In this document: in pieces, positions 16,105 to 25,199 of the stretch
Layout: each line of letters begins with the position of its first letter
Position numbering within the stretch: the first letter of the stretch is position 1
Origin: Candidatus Poribacteria bacterium WGA-3G
Lineage (GTDB): Bacteria > Poribacteria > WGA-4E > WGA-3G
NCBI GenBank assembly: GCA_000406005.1
Contig: ASZN01000010.1
Span: 1-64,000 of the forward strand
Length of the DNA stretch: 64,000 nucleotides
Reading direction: 5' to 3'
The notes under the pieces: generated by a model
What the model was told of the DNA's origin: nothing
Database searches by the model: none
What the model saw: the letters and a program-made list of their open reading frames with translations, nothing else
Made by a program: the position numbers and the translations under genes

Positions 16105-17169
16105 ATGAGAGTTGTTATTTTAAGCGACAACAAACCGGGACACTATAAGCAGTCCTTGGGCATTGTGGAGAGATTGCCTAACTGTGAGATGGAGTGGGTT
16201 ACGGTAGAATTCCGGCATAAGTGGCGTGATAATCTGCTGCGTACCTTTATGTGTGCCTTCGGTGGCATGCCATTGCCGATGTCGTTTGTCCAGACGCTTC
16301 TTCGCTGGAGCCTCACCGTTGAGACTTACAACACGTTGGCAACGCTCCAGACTGCCGACGTTATCCTTTCAACGGGTTCATCCGTCGCAGCGGTTAACCT
16401 ACTGCTTGGTCAGCCTCTCAAGGCAAAAACTGTTACGTGTCGTAGACCTTCGCCGTTAGGTACTCGCTATTTTGACCTTGCGATCCTCCCGATGTTTTCA
16501 TGGCACGGCAAGAGACATACAGATAATGTGTGCAAAACAGTCGGTGTACCGAACCCTATCTCACCCGACACACTCAACGCCGAAAAGAAACAGCTAACAC
16601 AAGAACTAAATCTCCCCGACTGCCCACGTATCGGTATCCTGATCGGTGGGAGAGACCGACACGAAACAATCACGACTGCAGATGCTGAGGCACTGCATAA
16701 AGTTTGCGAGGCAGCCGCTACAGAATTGAACGCGCAGATATTGGTGACGACCTCGCGCCGGACACCGACAGATGTAGTGGAACGCTTATCATCAACGCTG
16801 AAACGTGCTGACTGGTGTCCACTTTTCATTCAACCGGACACGCCTTCAGCACTCACGGACCCGTATCAATCTATCCTCGCCTTAAGCGATCTCCTTATCG
16901 TCACCGCAGATAGCTTCTCTATGGTCTGTGAGGCGGCGAGCAGTGGCCGTCCGGTTATCGTTTTAACACTGTCAAAAGAAGCCGTCAGACTGCCGAAGCG
17001 ATATAAGGTCTACGCGTATATGGAACAACACGCCGTTGTGCGTCAATGTAGACTTGACGGTTTAAAGCAATATATCGTTGATGGACTCACTTCGGATGCG
17101 TCTAACACACCGCTCCGAGATACCGAAACAGCAGCAGAGGCAATCCATCGCTTAGGATTGAGCGATTAA
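16105..17169 (+). CDS. ELM1/GtrOC1-family putative nucleotide-diphospho-sugar epimerase-like protein
   Basis: A 354-residue protein of the mitochondrial fission ELM1 family (COG3660). The start VILSDNKPGHYKQSLGIVE is the family signature, followed by a DVILSTGSSVAA segment near 95 and the ILIGGRDRHE segment near 175. TADSFSMVCEAASSGRPVIVL near 275 is the conserved part resembling the donor-binding region of GT-B glycosyltransferases. Bacterial members often sit in lipopolysaccharide loci; here there is no such neighbour, only a lipoprotein upstream. The reaction has not been settled for the family, so I give no substrate. Confidence 0.75.
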   Translation: MRVVILSDNKPGHYKQSLGIVERLPNCEMEWVTVEFRHKWRDNLLRTFMCAFGGMPLPMSFVQTLLRWSLTVETYNTLATLQTADVILSTGSSVAAVNLLLGQPLKAKTVTCRRPSPLGTRYFDLAILPMFSWHGKRHTDNVCKTVGVPNPISPDTLNAEKKQLTQELNLPDCPRIGILIGGRDRHETITTADAEALHKVCEAAATELNAQILVTTSRRTPTDVVERLSSTLKRADWCPLFIQPDTPSALTDPYQSILALSDLLIVTADSFSMVCEAASSGRPVIVLTLSKEAVRLPKRYKVYAYMEQHAVVRQCRLDGLKQYIVDGLTSDASNTPLRDTETAAEAIHRLGLSD

Positions 17170-17239
17170 TTGCATAACAGCGAAAAAATAGTGGAACCTT
17201 TTTTCGTATTCGGTGTGGTAATTCGTAAAATCTGAAAGT

Positions 17240-17248
17240 TGATACAAT
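17240..17248 (+). promoter_or_regulatory. Possible extended -10 promoter
   Basis: TG at 17240-17241, one base, then TACAAT at 17243-17248, inside the inverted repeat GTTGA-TACAA-TCAAC. It is 30 nt before the GTG start at 17279. No -35 match. Confidence 0.35.
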
Positions 17249-17278
17249 CAACCCTAATTTTACCGAAGGAGACGAACA

Positions 17279-18607
17279 GTGAAAACTAAACATATTGTCC
17301 ACATGCTCACCCTTTTGATTGCGTTCGGAACAGTTGCGTTTTTCGTTGCACCCGTTGATGCGCAAACCGTAGAAACCACAGAAGACCCTTGGGAAACTTG
17401 GATAGATGAACAGACCGATACCGTCCTAAAATCTGCTGGAGAGATGGATGATGCGCAACGCGCTGAGATGCGTGCAAGCATTCGCGCGAAGTTTGAGGCA
17501 CTCGCAGCGGAACTAAAAAACGAGGTAGCATCGCCACCGCAGACACAGGATTATGCCACCCTTCAGACGGTCAAAGAATTGCGAAATACTTACGATGAAG
17601 GCTATGATCGCAAACATGAAGATGCCGCCGTGCGTGTCTCCTATAACGTAGGAGATGCCGAAATCTTCGCGTATGATGAAAAGATGCCACTCGCCGAGGT
17701 GGATGCGAAATATCCGCGCGACACCTGGCTTCAGATGCTCCTTGATAAAGGTGTTACGATAAAGACCGCAGATGCGTACTGGGAATATCTGTTCCTTCGA
17801 GAGACATTAGTACATTTGGAAAGACAACCGCAGGCTTGGACATCCGGGCTTCTCGGAATTCCATCGACAGAGGATTGGGAAACCTACAAAGCGGCTTATA
17901 TTGAGCGTGAACTCACTCAGATTCAAAAACGATTGAAAAACCAGCATCACACGAAGGTTTTCGGCGCAGACACAGTCCTACACGCGCGCAAGATACTTGA
18001 AAAAGATGGCGATATTGAATTTGTGTTACGCCACTTAGAAGACATTCAGAAAGACATACCTTCGCTTACGTATAAATCTAATTTTATCATAGTATCCCAA
18101 ACTGTCAAAGCACTCCGTGATGCTTACGACGAGAAGTACAACGAAAGGTATGCCATAACTTCAGGAAGTGTCAGTTACAAAAGTGAGGGCGAGACTGTTT
18201 TTAAGTACGAGATTCCGCTCCAGATGAGCGAAGTCGATGAGAAATATTCACGGGATAAATGGCTTCAGATGCTACTTGCAAAAGGGATTACCATTGACAA
18301 CTTTGAAGAGTATTGGGCATATCTATCGAAGCGGGATGAACTGGTGGAACTTGAGAAGCATCCAGAGGTTTGGTCGTCCAACCTCTTCGGTATTTCACCG
18401 ACTGATGATTGGGAAATTTACAAAGCGGCGTACCTCAAGCAGATGTTTGAGAAACTCCATAGCGATAGAAAGGATAAAATGTACTTCGGCAAAGCTGATT
18501 TAGGAAAAATCGTTAAGTCAACAACTGACGTGAATGAGGTACTTGAGTCAGCATTAGAGGAGCTTAAGGAATTAGAACGGTCTAAGCGTTCGTTACGCGA
18601 CCGTTAG
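17279..18607 (+). CDS. Secreted protein with two copies of an unknown domain
   Basis: A 442-residue protein starting at a GTG with AAGGAG at ideal spacing. Residues 1-29 form a signal peptide ending PVDAQT. Two repeats of about 165 residues follow, offset by about 177: the first from TVKELRNTYDEGYD (near 97), the second from TVKALRDAYDEKYN (near 274). Both contain a WLQMLL-KG-TI core, a YWxYL helix, and a DDWExYKAAY or EDWETYKAAY segment. The repeats are rich in charged helices. I do not recognise the domain. It is a single-gene unit, ending in a strong terminator. Confidence 0.75.
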   Translation: MKTKHIVHMLTLLIAFGTVAFFVAPVDAQTVETTEDPWETWIDEQTDTVLKSAGEMDDAQRAEMRASIRAKFEALAAELKNEVASPPQTQDYATLQTVKELRNTYDEGYDRKHEDAAVRVSYNVGDAEIFAYDEKMPLAEVDAKYPRDTWLQMLLDKGVTIKTADAYWEYLFLRETLVHLERQPQAWTSGLLGIPSTEDWETYKAAYIERELTQIQKRLKNQHHTKVFGADTVLHARKILEKDGDIEFVLRHLEDIQKDIPSLTYKSNFIIVSQTVKALRDAYDEKYNERYAITSGSVSYKSEGETVFKYEIPLQMSEVDEKYSRDKWLQMLLAKGITIDNFEEYWAYLSKRDELVELEKHPEVWSSNLFGISPTDDWEIYKAAYLKQMFEKLHSDRKDKMYFGKADLGKIVKSTTDVNEVLESALEELKELERSKRSLRDR

Positions 18608-18630
18608 CGTGTGCTGGATTCATATTTTAA

Positions 18631-18658
18631 GGCGAGGTCTTCGGACCTCGCCTTTTTT
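18631..18658 (+). terminator. Intrinsic terminator
   Basis: A 9-bp GC-rich stem (GGCGAGGTC with GACCTCGCC) closed by a TTCG tetraloop and followed by six T. It lies 24 nt after the stop of the duplicated-domain gene. Confidence 0.9.
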
Positions 18659-18730
18659 GCTTGCTATTTTTCTGCGTATACGATAGGCTAAGCATCAGAA
18701 ATTGATTCATTCTATTGGTAGGAAATCCTT

Positions 18731-19960
18731 ATGTCTAAGCGATTGGCAATTTCAGGCGGCACGCCTGTCCGTAATACAGAAAGCGAACCGTGGCATTCAT
18801 GGCCCCTCACGACAACCGAGGAGTGGGAATCGAAGGTCGAACCGCTGCTTCGAGAAGTCTATCTGAGCGGTAACGAAGGCTCCGGTGGCACGATGATTCA
18901 CCGTTTCGGTGAGCAGTATGCCCAATATACTGGAACAAACTACGCGCTCTTTATGCCACACGGCACGGATTCGATAAGTGCTGCTTTGGCGGGTGCGCTC
19001 GATCTTGACGGGTTTAGCGATGGTGGCGAAGTCATCGTGCCGAACTATACGTTTGTAGCAACCGCAAGCGCAGTACTCGAACGCCGATGCACCGTCGTGT
19101 TCGTCGATATTTCGCCGGAGACGTTCACGATTGATCCTGCTGGTATTGAAGCGGCTATTACCCCGGAAACGCGTGCAATCCTGCCAGTCCACCTCGGTGG
19201 TCACCCAGCAGATATGGGGGCATTACAAGAGATTGCACAACGGCATCAACTCGCAATTATCGAGGATTGCGCACAGGCACACGGTGCAGAATACCAAACA
19301 AAAAGGGTCGGATCGCTCAGCGATGTCGGTGCGTTTAGTTTCCAAGCGTCGAAAAACTTGACTTCCGGCGAAGGTGGCATGGTCACAACGAACGACAAAG
19401 ACATCCACGATCGGGTTTCCGCTTTCATGAATGTCGGACGTGCACCGGGTGGCGCGAGATGGGAATATCCGCGTCTCGGCTGGAACTACCGTCCATCGGA
19501 ATACCTCGCGGCGATACTGCTGGTGCGTTTGGAACGCTTAGAGATGCAAACCGATCGCCGTAACCGTAATGCTGCGTCCCTTTCGAATGCCTTAGAGGCG
19601 ATTGATGGAATCACACCACCACAACTTGCGCCGTGGGCTACGAAGCACGGGTATCACCTTTATTGTTTAAAGTATGATCCTAAAGGTTTCAGTGGCAAGT
19701 CGCGGCAGGAGTTTGTCGATGCACTTTCTGCTGAAGGAATCCCGTGTTCTATTGGCTACCGGTCTCCGCTTTCGGAAGAACCGGGAATGGCATACGTCGC
19801 GGAGAAATACCCACATCTCATCCGATCGCTGCCTTGCCCGAACGCTGCATTAATTTGTGAACAGAGCGTATGGCTCTTCCAAAATCTTTTCCTCGGTTCG
19901 GAAACTGATATGGATCAGATTGCGGAGGCGATCGCGAAGATTCACAAGGCATGGAATTGA
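18731..19960 (+). CDS. DegT/DnrJ/EryC1/StrS-family aminotransferase
   Basis: A 409-residue PLP-dependent enzyme. The pattern LAISGGTPVR at the N-terminus and SGNEGSGGTM near 47 are typical of the AHBA-synthase/StrS branch. VIVPNYTFVATASAVLERRC and EDCAQAHGAEY are the conserved cofactor-pocket segments, and the Schiff-base Lys is K208 in QASKNLTSGEGG. In most sugar-linked members the Lys is present, as here, so transamination rather than dehydration is expected. AGGA precedes the ATG. The substrate is likely a keto-sugar nucleotide or a cyclitol, but no sugar pathway lies nearby. The DCC-LMF1 gene follows after about 60 nt. Confidence 0.85.
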   Translation: MSKRLAISGGTPVRNTESEPWHSWPLTTTEEWESKVEPLLREVYLSGNEGSGGTMIHRFGEQYAQYTGTNYALFMPHGTDSISAALAGALDLDGFSDGGEVIVPNYTFVATASAVLERRCTVVFVDISPETFTIDPAGIEAAITPETRAILPVHLGGHPADMGALQEIAQRHQLAIIEDCAQAHGAEYQTKRVGSLSDVGAFSFQASKNLTSGEGGMVTTNDKDIHDRVSAFMNVGRAPGGARWEYPRLGWNYRPSEYLAAILLVRLERLEMQTDRRNRNAASLSNALEAIDGITPPQLAPWATKHGYHLYCLKYDPKGFSGKSRQEFVDALSAEGIPCSIGYRSPLSEEPGMAYVAEKYPHLIRSLPCPNAALICEQSVWLFQNLFLGSETDMDQIAEAIAKIHKAWN

Positions 19961-20018
19961 GTACGCCTATTCAGCATGAAGGTTAGAAACGTTGCGGAGA
20001 TCTCGCCAAATAATTCCG

Positions 20019-21830
20019 ATGCACGCACACATCAGCAAACCGCTCCTTGTCTACGATAACGACTGCGATTTTTGTCGGTACTGGATTGCACAGTGGCAAC
20101 ATATCACAGGAGACCGTATCGACTACGCGCCCTACCAAGAAGTGGCATCACAATTTCCAGACATCCCACTTTCGGCATTTGAAAGTTCGGTGCAGCTATT
20201 TTTTGATAACGGAACGGTTTTCAGTGGTGCCAAGGCTGTTTTTCGCGCCTTGGACAACGGGCCGCTCCTCTGGTGCTACAACCGTCTACCGGGATTCGCA
20301 AGCATCTCGGAAGGTGTCTATCGTTTGGTCGCACAGAATCGTCCGTTTTTCTCTGCAGTGACACGTTGGCTTTGGGGGACACACACTGAAAAAACGACGC
20401 TCTACTTTTCGCGATGGCTGTTTCTACGTGCACTCGGATGTATCTATCTCATCGCCTTTCTGTCGTTATGGGTTCAGATTCACGGACTCATCGGCAGCAA
20501 CGGCATTTTACCGGCAGATCAATTTTTGCCAGCTGTGCATCAACAAGTCGGTACATCCGGTTATCATGCTGTTCCGACGCTCCTCTGGCTGAACTCGTCA
20601 GATGCTTGTCTCCATGTCTTATGTGCTGGTGGCGTTGTTCTGTCTCTGATTCTAATCGCAGGTTTCTTTCCCACTTTCGCTTTAGCCGGTTTATGGGTGT
20701 TGTATCTGTCGCTTGTGTCCGCCGGTCAGGCTTTTCTGAGCTTCCAGTGGGATGTGTTGCTCTTAGAGACAGGATTTCTGGCAATCTTTTTCGCGCCCCT
20801 GCGAATCCGTGATACACTTTCACACGCCTCCCAACTCCCCGCTGCGTTCTTATGGCTTCTACGATGGCTGCTGTTCCGGTTGATGTTTGCTTCGGGGTTC
20901 GTCAAACTTGCGAGCGATGCAGTATGGCGAGACTTGACTGCCCTGAATTTTCATTATGAGACCCAACCGTTGCCGACATGGTTCGGGTGGTACACGCACC
21001 AGCTGCCTGAATGGTTCCAGAAAATCTCTGTCATCGGTATGTTCGCTGTTGAGTTGGGCATCCCCTTTCTGATTTTTGCGCCGCGCCGTCTACGTACTGC
21101 CGGATGTATCGGACTCCTCGGACTGCAAGTACTCATCATTCTGACCGGAAATTACTGCTTTTTCAACTTACTGACGATTGTACTATGCTTTCTTCTGATT
21201 GACGATGCAACATGGAAAGGCATGTTCCGTAAACGGTTCACACCGAGCTTTGATGCTGTCGGACAGTCGCCGCATCGGTATTGGCGTGTCTGTGTAGTGG
21301 TAATGGCGATGCTTCTCTTCGTCCTGAGCAGTATCCGATTCAGCGGACAACTCTTTAGAGAGGCGAGGCTACCCGACCTCGCTTGGATTAGACCCTTTCG
21401 GAGTGTGAACACCTACGGACTCTTTGCGGATATGACGGAATCGCGTCCCGAAATTATTGTTGAAGGCAGCAACGACCGAATAACATGGAAAACCTACGAA
21501 TTTCGCTGGAAACCCGGAGAACTAACAGATGCTCCGAAATGGGTTGCACCGCATCAACCGCGACTGGATTGGCAGATGTGGTTCGCCGCGCTCCAAGGCA
21601 ACTATCAAAACACGTACTGGTTCCCTAATTTCATGGTAGCACTCTTACAAAACAGACCCGAAGTTTTACGGTTGCTCGCGGAGAACCCATTTCCTGACAC
21701 GCCGCCACGCTATGTCCGCGCTACACTCTATAACTATCATTTTACCGATATTGAGACCAAACGTTCTGAAGGAACGTGGTGGTCCCGTGAGCGGAAGGGG
21801 ATTTATTGCCCCGCGATTTCGCTCCGTTAG
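20019..21830 (+). CDS. DCC thioredoxin-like domain fused to lipase maturation factor domain
   Basis: A 603-residue membrane protein. The N-terminal 100 residues match the DCC/DUF393 family, with YDNDCDFCRYW carrying the DCxxC motif. From about residue 130 the protein has several membrane helices and matches lipase maturation factor (LMF1): QIHGLIGSNGILPADQFL, FLSFQWDVLLLETGFLAIFF, RWLLFRLMFASGFVKL and the C-terminal RPEVLRLLAENPFPDTPPRYVRA. LMF1 helps fold lipases in the animal ER; bacterial members are uncharacterised as far as I know. A redox helper for envelope proteins is a reasonable inference. Start: ATG 20019 has no good ribosome site, and a TTG at 19992 with AAGG upstream is an alternative. 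Confidence 0.8.
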   Translation: MHAHISKPLLVYDNDCDFCRYWIAQWQHITGDRIDYAPYQEVASQFPDIPLSAFESSVQLFFDNGTVFSGAKAVFRALDNGPLLWCYNRLPGFASISEGVYRLVAQNRPFFSAVTRWLWGTHTEKTTLYFSRWLFLRALGCIYLIAFLSLWVQIHGLIGSNGILPADQFLPAVHQQVGTSGYHAVPTLLWLNSSDACLHVLCAGGVVLSLILIAGFFPTFALAGLWVLYLSLVSAGQAFLSFQWDVLLLETGFLAIFFAPLRIRDTLSHASQLPAAFLWLLRWLLFRLMFASGFVKLASDAVWRDLTALNFHYETQPLPTWFGWYTHQLPEWFQKISVIGMFAVELGIPFLIFAPRRLRTAGCIGLLGLQVLIILTGNYCFFNLLTIVLCFLLIDDATWKGMFRKRFTPSFDAVGQSPHRYWRVCVVVMAMLLFVLSSIRFSGQLFREARLPDLAWIRPFRSVNTYGLFADMTESRPEIIVEGSNDRITWKTYEFRWKPGELTDAPKWVAPHQPRLDWQMWFAALQGNYQNTYWFPNFMVALLQNRPEVLRLLAENPFPDTPPRYVRATLYNYHFTDIETKRSEGTWWSRERKGIYCPAISLR

Positions 21831-21886
21831 AACGCAGTTGGCACGTTCACTGTGCCTTCATTTTTATACACGAGATAGGAGAATTT

Positions 21887-22657
21887 ATGCCGAGCCAATT
21901 CTTAAAGGTTGCGTTGGAAGCAGCCAAAAACGCTGAAGAGATTATCACGGCTTACTACACTGACGATGCCATGAAGGTCGAACTGAAGGATGACGAAACG
22001 CCGGTCACACTTGCCGATAGGGGTGCGGAAAAGGTCATCCGAGAAACCATCAAACAAGCATTTCCAGATCACGGGTTTTTAGGCGAGGAATACGGAATAG
22101 AAGAAGGGGATTCACCTTACGTTTGGATCATCGATCCGATTGATGCGACGAAGAATTACATCCGTAAAATCCCAATCTTTGGCACGCAGATCGCGTTGAT
22201 GAAAGGTGATGACCTGATTCTCGGTGTCTCCAACGCGCCCCTTTTGAATGAGCTGCTTTACGCGGAAGCGGGAGACGGTGCTTTTCTGAACGGCAAACCG
22301 ATAACCGTTTCCAACGTAGCACAACCCGAAGAGGCAATGATCTGCCACGGTGGTCTGAAGTGGTTCACAGAGAAAGGCACCTTTTCCGGTGTCTACAACC
22401 TTATCAACGACGCTGCGCGTTCCAGAGGATTTGGCGATTTCTACATGTATCATCTCGTGGCTTCCGCGAGAGCGGATATTGTTGTGGAGGCGGCGATTAG
22501 TGTTTGGGACATCGCCGCCATCACGGTTATCGTGCGGGAAGCCGGCGGGAAAGTAACGGATATACAGGGACAACCTATTACAAAAGATACTGATTCACTC
22601 GTAGCAACGAATGGCGTGTTGCACGACGCTGTATTGGACTATTTTAAAGATGCCTAA
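21887..22657 (+). CDS. Inositol-monophosphatase-family phosphatase
   Basis: A 256-residue Mg-dependent phosphatase. AGGAG lies 5 nt before the ATG at 21887, so the longer reading from 21806 is rejected. Metal sites are visible: GEEYG (E67-E68), DPIDATKNY (D83, D86) and SVWDIAA (about 207-213). The set fits inositol phosphatases and the histidinol-phosphatase branch (HisN type). The GEE and DPIDxT spacing is complete, so the enzyme should be active. It follows the DCC-LMF1 gene by 56 nt and may share its transcript. The substrate cannot be chosen from sequence alone. Confidence 0.8.
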   Translation: MPSQFLKVALEAAKNAEEIITAYYTDDAMKVELKDDETPVTLADRGAEKVIRETIKQAFPDHGFLGEEYGIEEGDSPYVWIIDPIDATKNYIRKIPIFGTQIALMKGDDLILGVSNAPLLNELLYAEAGDGAFLNGKPITVSNVAQPEEAMICHGGLKWFTEKGTFSGVYNLINDAARSRGFGDFYMYHLVASARADIVVEAAISVWDIAAITVIVREAGGKVTDIQGQPITKDTDSLVATNGVLHDAVLDYFKDA

Positions 22658-22683
22658 CGGCAGGTTTTGATAAATTCAGGTGC

Positions 22684-22839
22684 TTATCCGTAACGAACGC
22701 CTTCCGGTTCGAGGTATCCGTCGTTAAACTTCTTTTGGTAGTAATCTCTGCTGATATTGAAGGGCCCTGTTGACAACAATTCCCAAACTGCGTCATCGTC
22801 GCCGGGTTGCCAATGTCTGTAAATGATCTTATGCCGCAT
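22684..22839 (-). pseudogene. Truncated GNAT acetyltransferase N-terminus
   Basis: A 51-codon remnant. GGAAGGA precedes its ATG perfectly, and the sequence KIIYRHWQPGDDDAVWEL then LEPEGVR has the look of the first beta strand and helices of a GNAT N-acetyltransferase. The reading ends after 51 residues, while GNAT proteins need about 140 or more, and the acetyl-CoA site is absent. The downstream DNA does not continue the fold. It could instead be a very short real protein, but a 3'-deleted gene is more likely. Confidence 0.45.
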
Positions 22840-22920
22840 AGTCTTCCTTCCGAACAAAATAGTTTTCATTCGTACACCAAAACGGATGCACTTTTCTGGA
22901 GGACGCGAGATATGATTTCC

Positions 22921-22949
22921 TTGAATATTTCAAGCGGATGTGTTATACT
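22921..22949 (+). promoter_or_regulatory. Promoter for the cyclase gene
   Basis: TTGAAT (22921-22926), 17-nt spacer, TATACT (22944-22949) preceded by TGT. The ATG at 23002 is about 52 nt downstream and has AAGGAG ahead of it. Confidence 0.65.
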
Positions 22950-23001
22950 ACATATCATAGCCTTATAAGGGCGACAGGTTTGTTAGAAGGAGAAATATAT
23001 A

Positions 23002-23682
23002 ATGCACCTTGAGTTTCAGGACGTGCTGGATCTGTCCTATGTGGTTGATGAAAAGAGTCCATGCGAGCTGCCGATTGATCCTGCTAAAATTTATGACCAA
23101 GCGACGTTGGAAAAAGATGGCTACTTTGAAAGCCGAATTGACACGTCTGGACACTACTCTACACACATGGATGCCCCCTGTTTAATGTACCCCGGCGGTG
23201 CAACGATTGCCGAAATCCCGAAAGAGAAACTTACGGGACACGCAATCCTAATGGACTTTTCCGCAATCAAGAAACCCAACGATGCCGTGACTGCCAAAGA
23301 TATTAAAGCGTGGGTCGCCGAAAACGGTGAAATCCCAAAAGATAGTATCGTCTTTATGCGGACAGGGATGGATAGATTCGTCTACCAAGATAACTTTAAT
23401 CGGGAGTGGATCGGTTTCAGTGAAGATGCCGCGGAACTACTCGTTGAAAAGGGCATAAAAGTCATCGGCACTGATGCGTGCAGTATCGACTCGGTCGCGG
23501 GACATCCACCGTTGCACGACGGTTTACCACCTGCACATCTCGTTTTTCTCGGAGCCGGTGTTCCACACGTTGAAGATCTCTGCAATTTGAGTCAATTACC
23601 GACACATTTCTACGTAGTCATTGCACCCTTAAAACTGGCGCGGAGTTCCGGCGCACCGACACGTGTGTTCGCCTTCGTATAA
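23002..23682 (+). CDS. Cyclase-family metal-dependent hydrolase (kynurenine-formamidase-like)
   Basis: A 226-residue protein of the cyclase family (PF04199), which includes kynurenine formamidase and isatin hydrolase. The metal-binding motif HxGTHxDAP appears as HYSTHMDAP (H51, H55, D57), with Gly replaced by Ser. A later stretch, GTDACSIDS, is also family-typical, as is HLVFLGAGVPHVEDLCNLSQL, which is close to the usual I-ExL-NL. AAGGAG and a good promoter precede it. No tryptophan genes lie near, so the substrate is left open. Confidence 0.8.
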   Translation: MHLEFQDVLDLSYVVDEKSPCELPIDPAKIYDQATLEKDGYFESRIDTSGHYSTHMDAPCLMYPGGATIAEIPKEKLTGHAILMDFSAIKKPNDAVTAKDIKAWVAENGEIPKDSIVFMRTGMDRFVYQDNFNREWIGFSEDAAELLVEKGIKVIGTDACSIDSVAGHPPLHDGLPPAHLVFLGAGVPHVEDLCNLSQLPTHFYVVIAPLKLARSSGAPTRVFAFV

Positions 23683-23738
23683 TCCCACTTACCTTGAGAT
23701 AGCAGAGTTGCTCTGCGACCTTGTCCGACAGCAAAAAA

Positions 23739-25199
23739 ATGAGACGCAATATCCCCGAACCGATCTTAAGTCTCTTACATGAAATCGGTGAAGTTTCTGG
23801 AACAGGTTCCTACCTCGTCGGCGGGTTCGTCCGAGACCTTCTTCTCAAACGGCCGAGCCTCGATATCGACATCGTGGTAGAAGGAGACGCAATCCGAGTG
23901 GCAGAAACGATGTGTGAACGTTGGAACGGAACATTGGAGGTACATGCACAGTTCGGCACGGCAACCGTCACACCTGAGGAGACTAACCTACCTAAAGTGG
24001 ATTTCGTCACCGCACGTCGTGAAACTTATCAAGGTTCAGGGACGTTACCTATAGTGCAAAGCGGAAGCATCACTGACGATTTGCATCGGCGGGACTTTTC
24101 TATCAACGCACTCGCAATGCGTTTAGAGCAAACGGCTTTCGGCACTATCGTTGATGAGACGGATGGATTGGCAGACCTTGAGGCGGGTATCGTTCGAGTG
24201 CTCCATAATCGGAGTTTTATTGACGACCCGACGCGTATCTTTCGGGCATGTCGGTATGCTGGACGCTACGGTTTCCAAATCGCTGAAAACGATGAGACAC
24301 TTATCCGAGAGGCACTTCCGGTACTCACACAACTGACTGGTGAACGGATACGGAACGAAATTGATAGGGTACTCCTTGAAAAGAATGCCCCAGAGATTGT
24401 AGCGCGACTCACAGAACTTGACGTATGGGAAACTATTTGTGCGGGGTGGCGGATTTCATCGGACTTCGCCTCCGACTTTCAATCTGCACAAAGCGCAATT
24501 GCTTGGGCATCTGAGTCTATCGCTGCTGAAGAATTCGATCAGGGACTCGTCCGTTGGATGGCACTCTTCGGCACAGAGATGCCGATATATCAAATTGAGG
24601 CACTCAGTTTCAGGTTTATATTGAAGCATCAACTCCAGAGATTGGTAAGTCCAGCACAAGCGGAGAATCAGCAGGTTTCACTTGAAAAAGTAACGCACAC
24701 TGTCTTTGAGAAACTTGGATATCCGCTATCACAAAATGCTACAATTGAACACCAAAACGGAAAATGGTGTATCGTTGATGCGGACGTTTCAACGGGTAGT
24801 GGAATAACTTACATTTGTGGGGAAGGGAGCCTCTTCCGGGTGGAGACACCCCTCACTGCCTACAAACACTTAAAAGAGACACTTGCACTATTAAAGGTAT
24901 CCGTGAAACCGAGCGAAATTTATAGATTGTTTAAACCGTATCCGATTGAGGCATTGGTCCTGGCATCTGAAGGGACAACAGTCCCAGAATGGCAGCGAGA
25001 AAAAATAAAAAACTTCCTTCTCGTCCTCCGCAAGGTTCAGCCGTTTATTACTGGAAAAGATTTGATTGCGTTTGGCGAGAAACCTGGAGCAACGTTTAAA
25101 ACACAACTCTGGCAACTATTCGCTGCACAATTAGATGGTGAGATAACAAAAAAAGAAGAGGCACGTTCCCGCTTACGGAAAATAAATAATAATGGCTAA
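23739..25199 (+). CDS. cca: CCA-adding enzyme / poly(A) polymerase family protein
   Basis: A class II tRNA nucleotidyltransferase-type protein of about 486 residues. YLVGGFVRD is the nucleotide-binding Gly-Gly motif, LDIDIVVEGD carries the two catalytic Asp, RRDFSINALAMR and DPTRIFRACRYAGRYGF follow in the family order, and TGERIRNEI is the neck motif. The C-terminal half (about 240-486) is longer than in minimal CCA enzymes and not clearly alignable. It may add CCA to tRNA 3' ends or only part of it; some bacteria split this job. An in-frame TTG at 23721 is an alternative start. Its stop overlaps the next gene by 8 nt. Confidence 0.8.
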   Translation: MRRNIPEPILSLLHEIGEVSGTGSYLVGGFVRDLLLKRPSLDIDIVVEGDAIRVAETMCERWNGTLEVHAQFGTATVTPEETNLPKVDFVTARRETYQGSGTLPIVQSGSITDDLHRRDFSINALAMRLEQTAFGTIVDETDGLADLEAGIVRVLHNRSFIDDPTRIFRACRYAGRYGFQIAENDETLIREALPVLTQLTGERIRNEIDRVLLEKNAPEIVARLTELDVWETICAGWRISSDFASDFQSAQSAIAWASESIAAEEFDQGLVRWMALFGTEMPIYQIEALSFRFILKHQLQRLVSPAQAENQQVSLEKVTHTVFEKLGYPLSQNATIEHQNGKWCIVDADVSTGSGITYICGEGSLFRVETPLTAYKHLKETLALLKVSVKPSEIYRLFKPYPIEALVLASEGTTVPEWQREKIKNFLLVLRKVQPFITGKDLIAFGEKPGATFKTQLWQLFAAQLDGEITKKEEARSRLRKINNNG

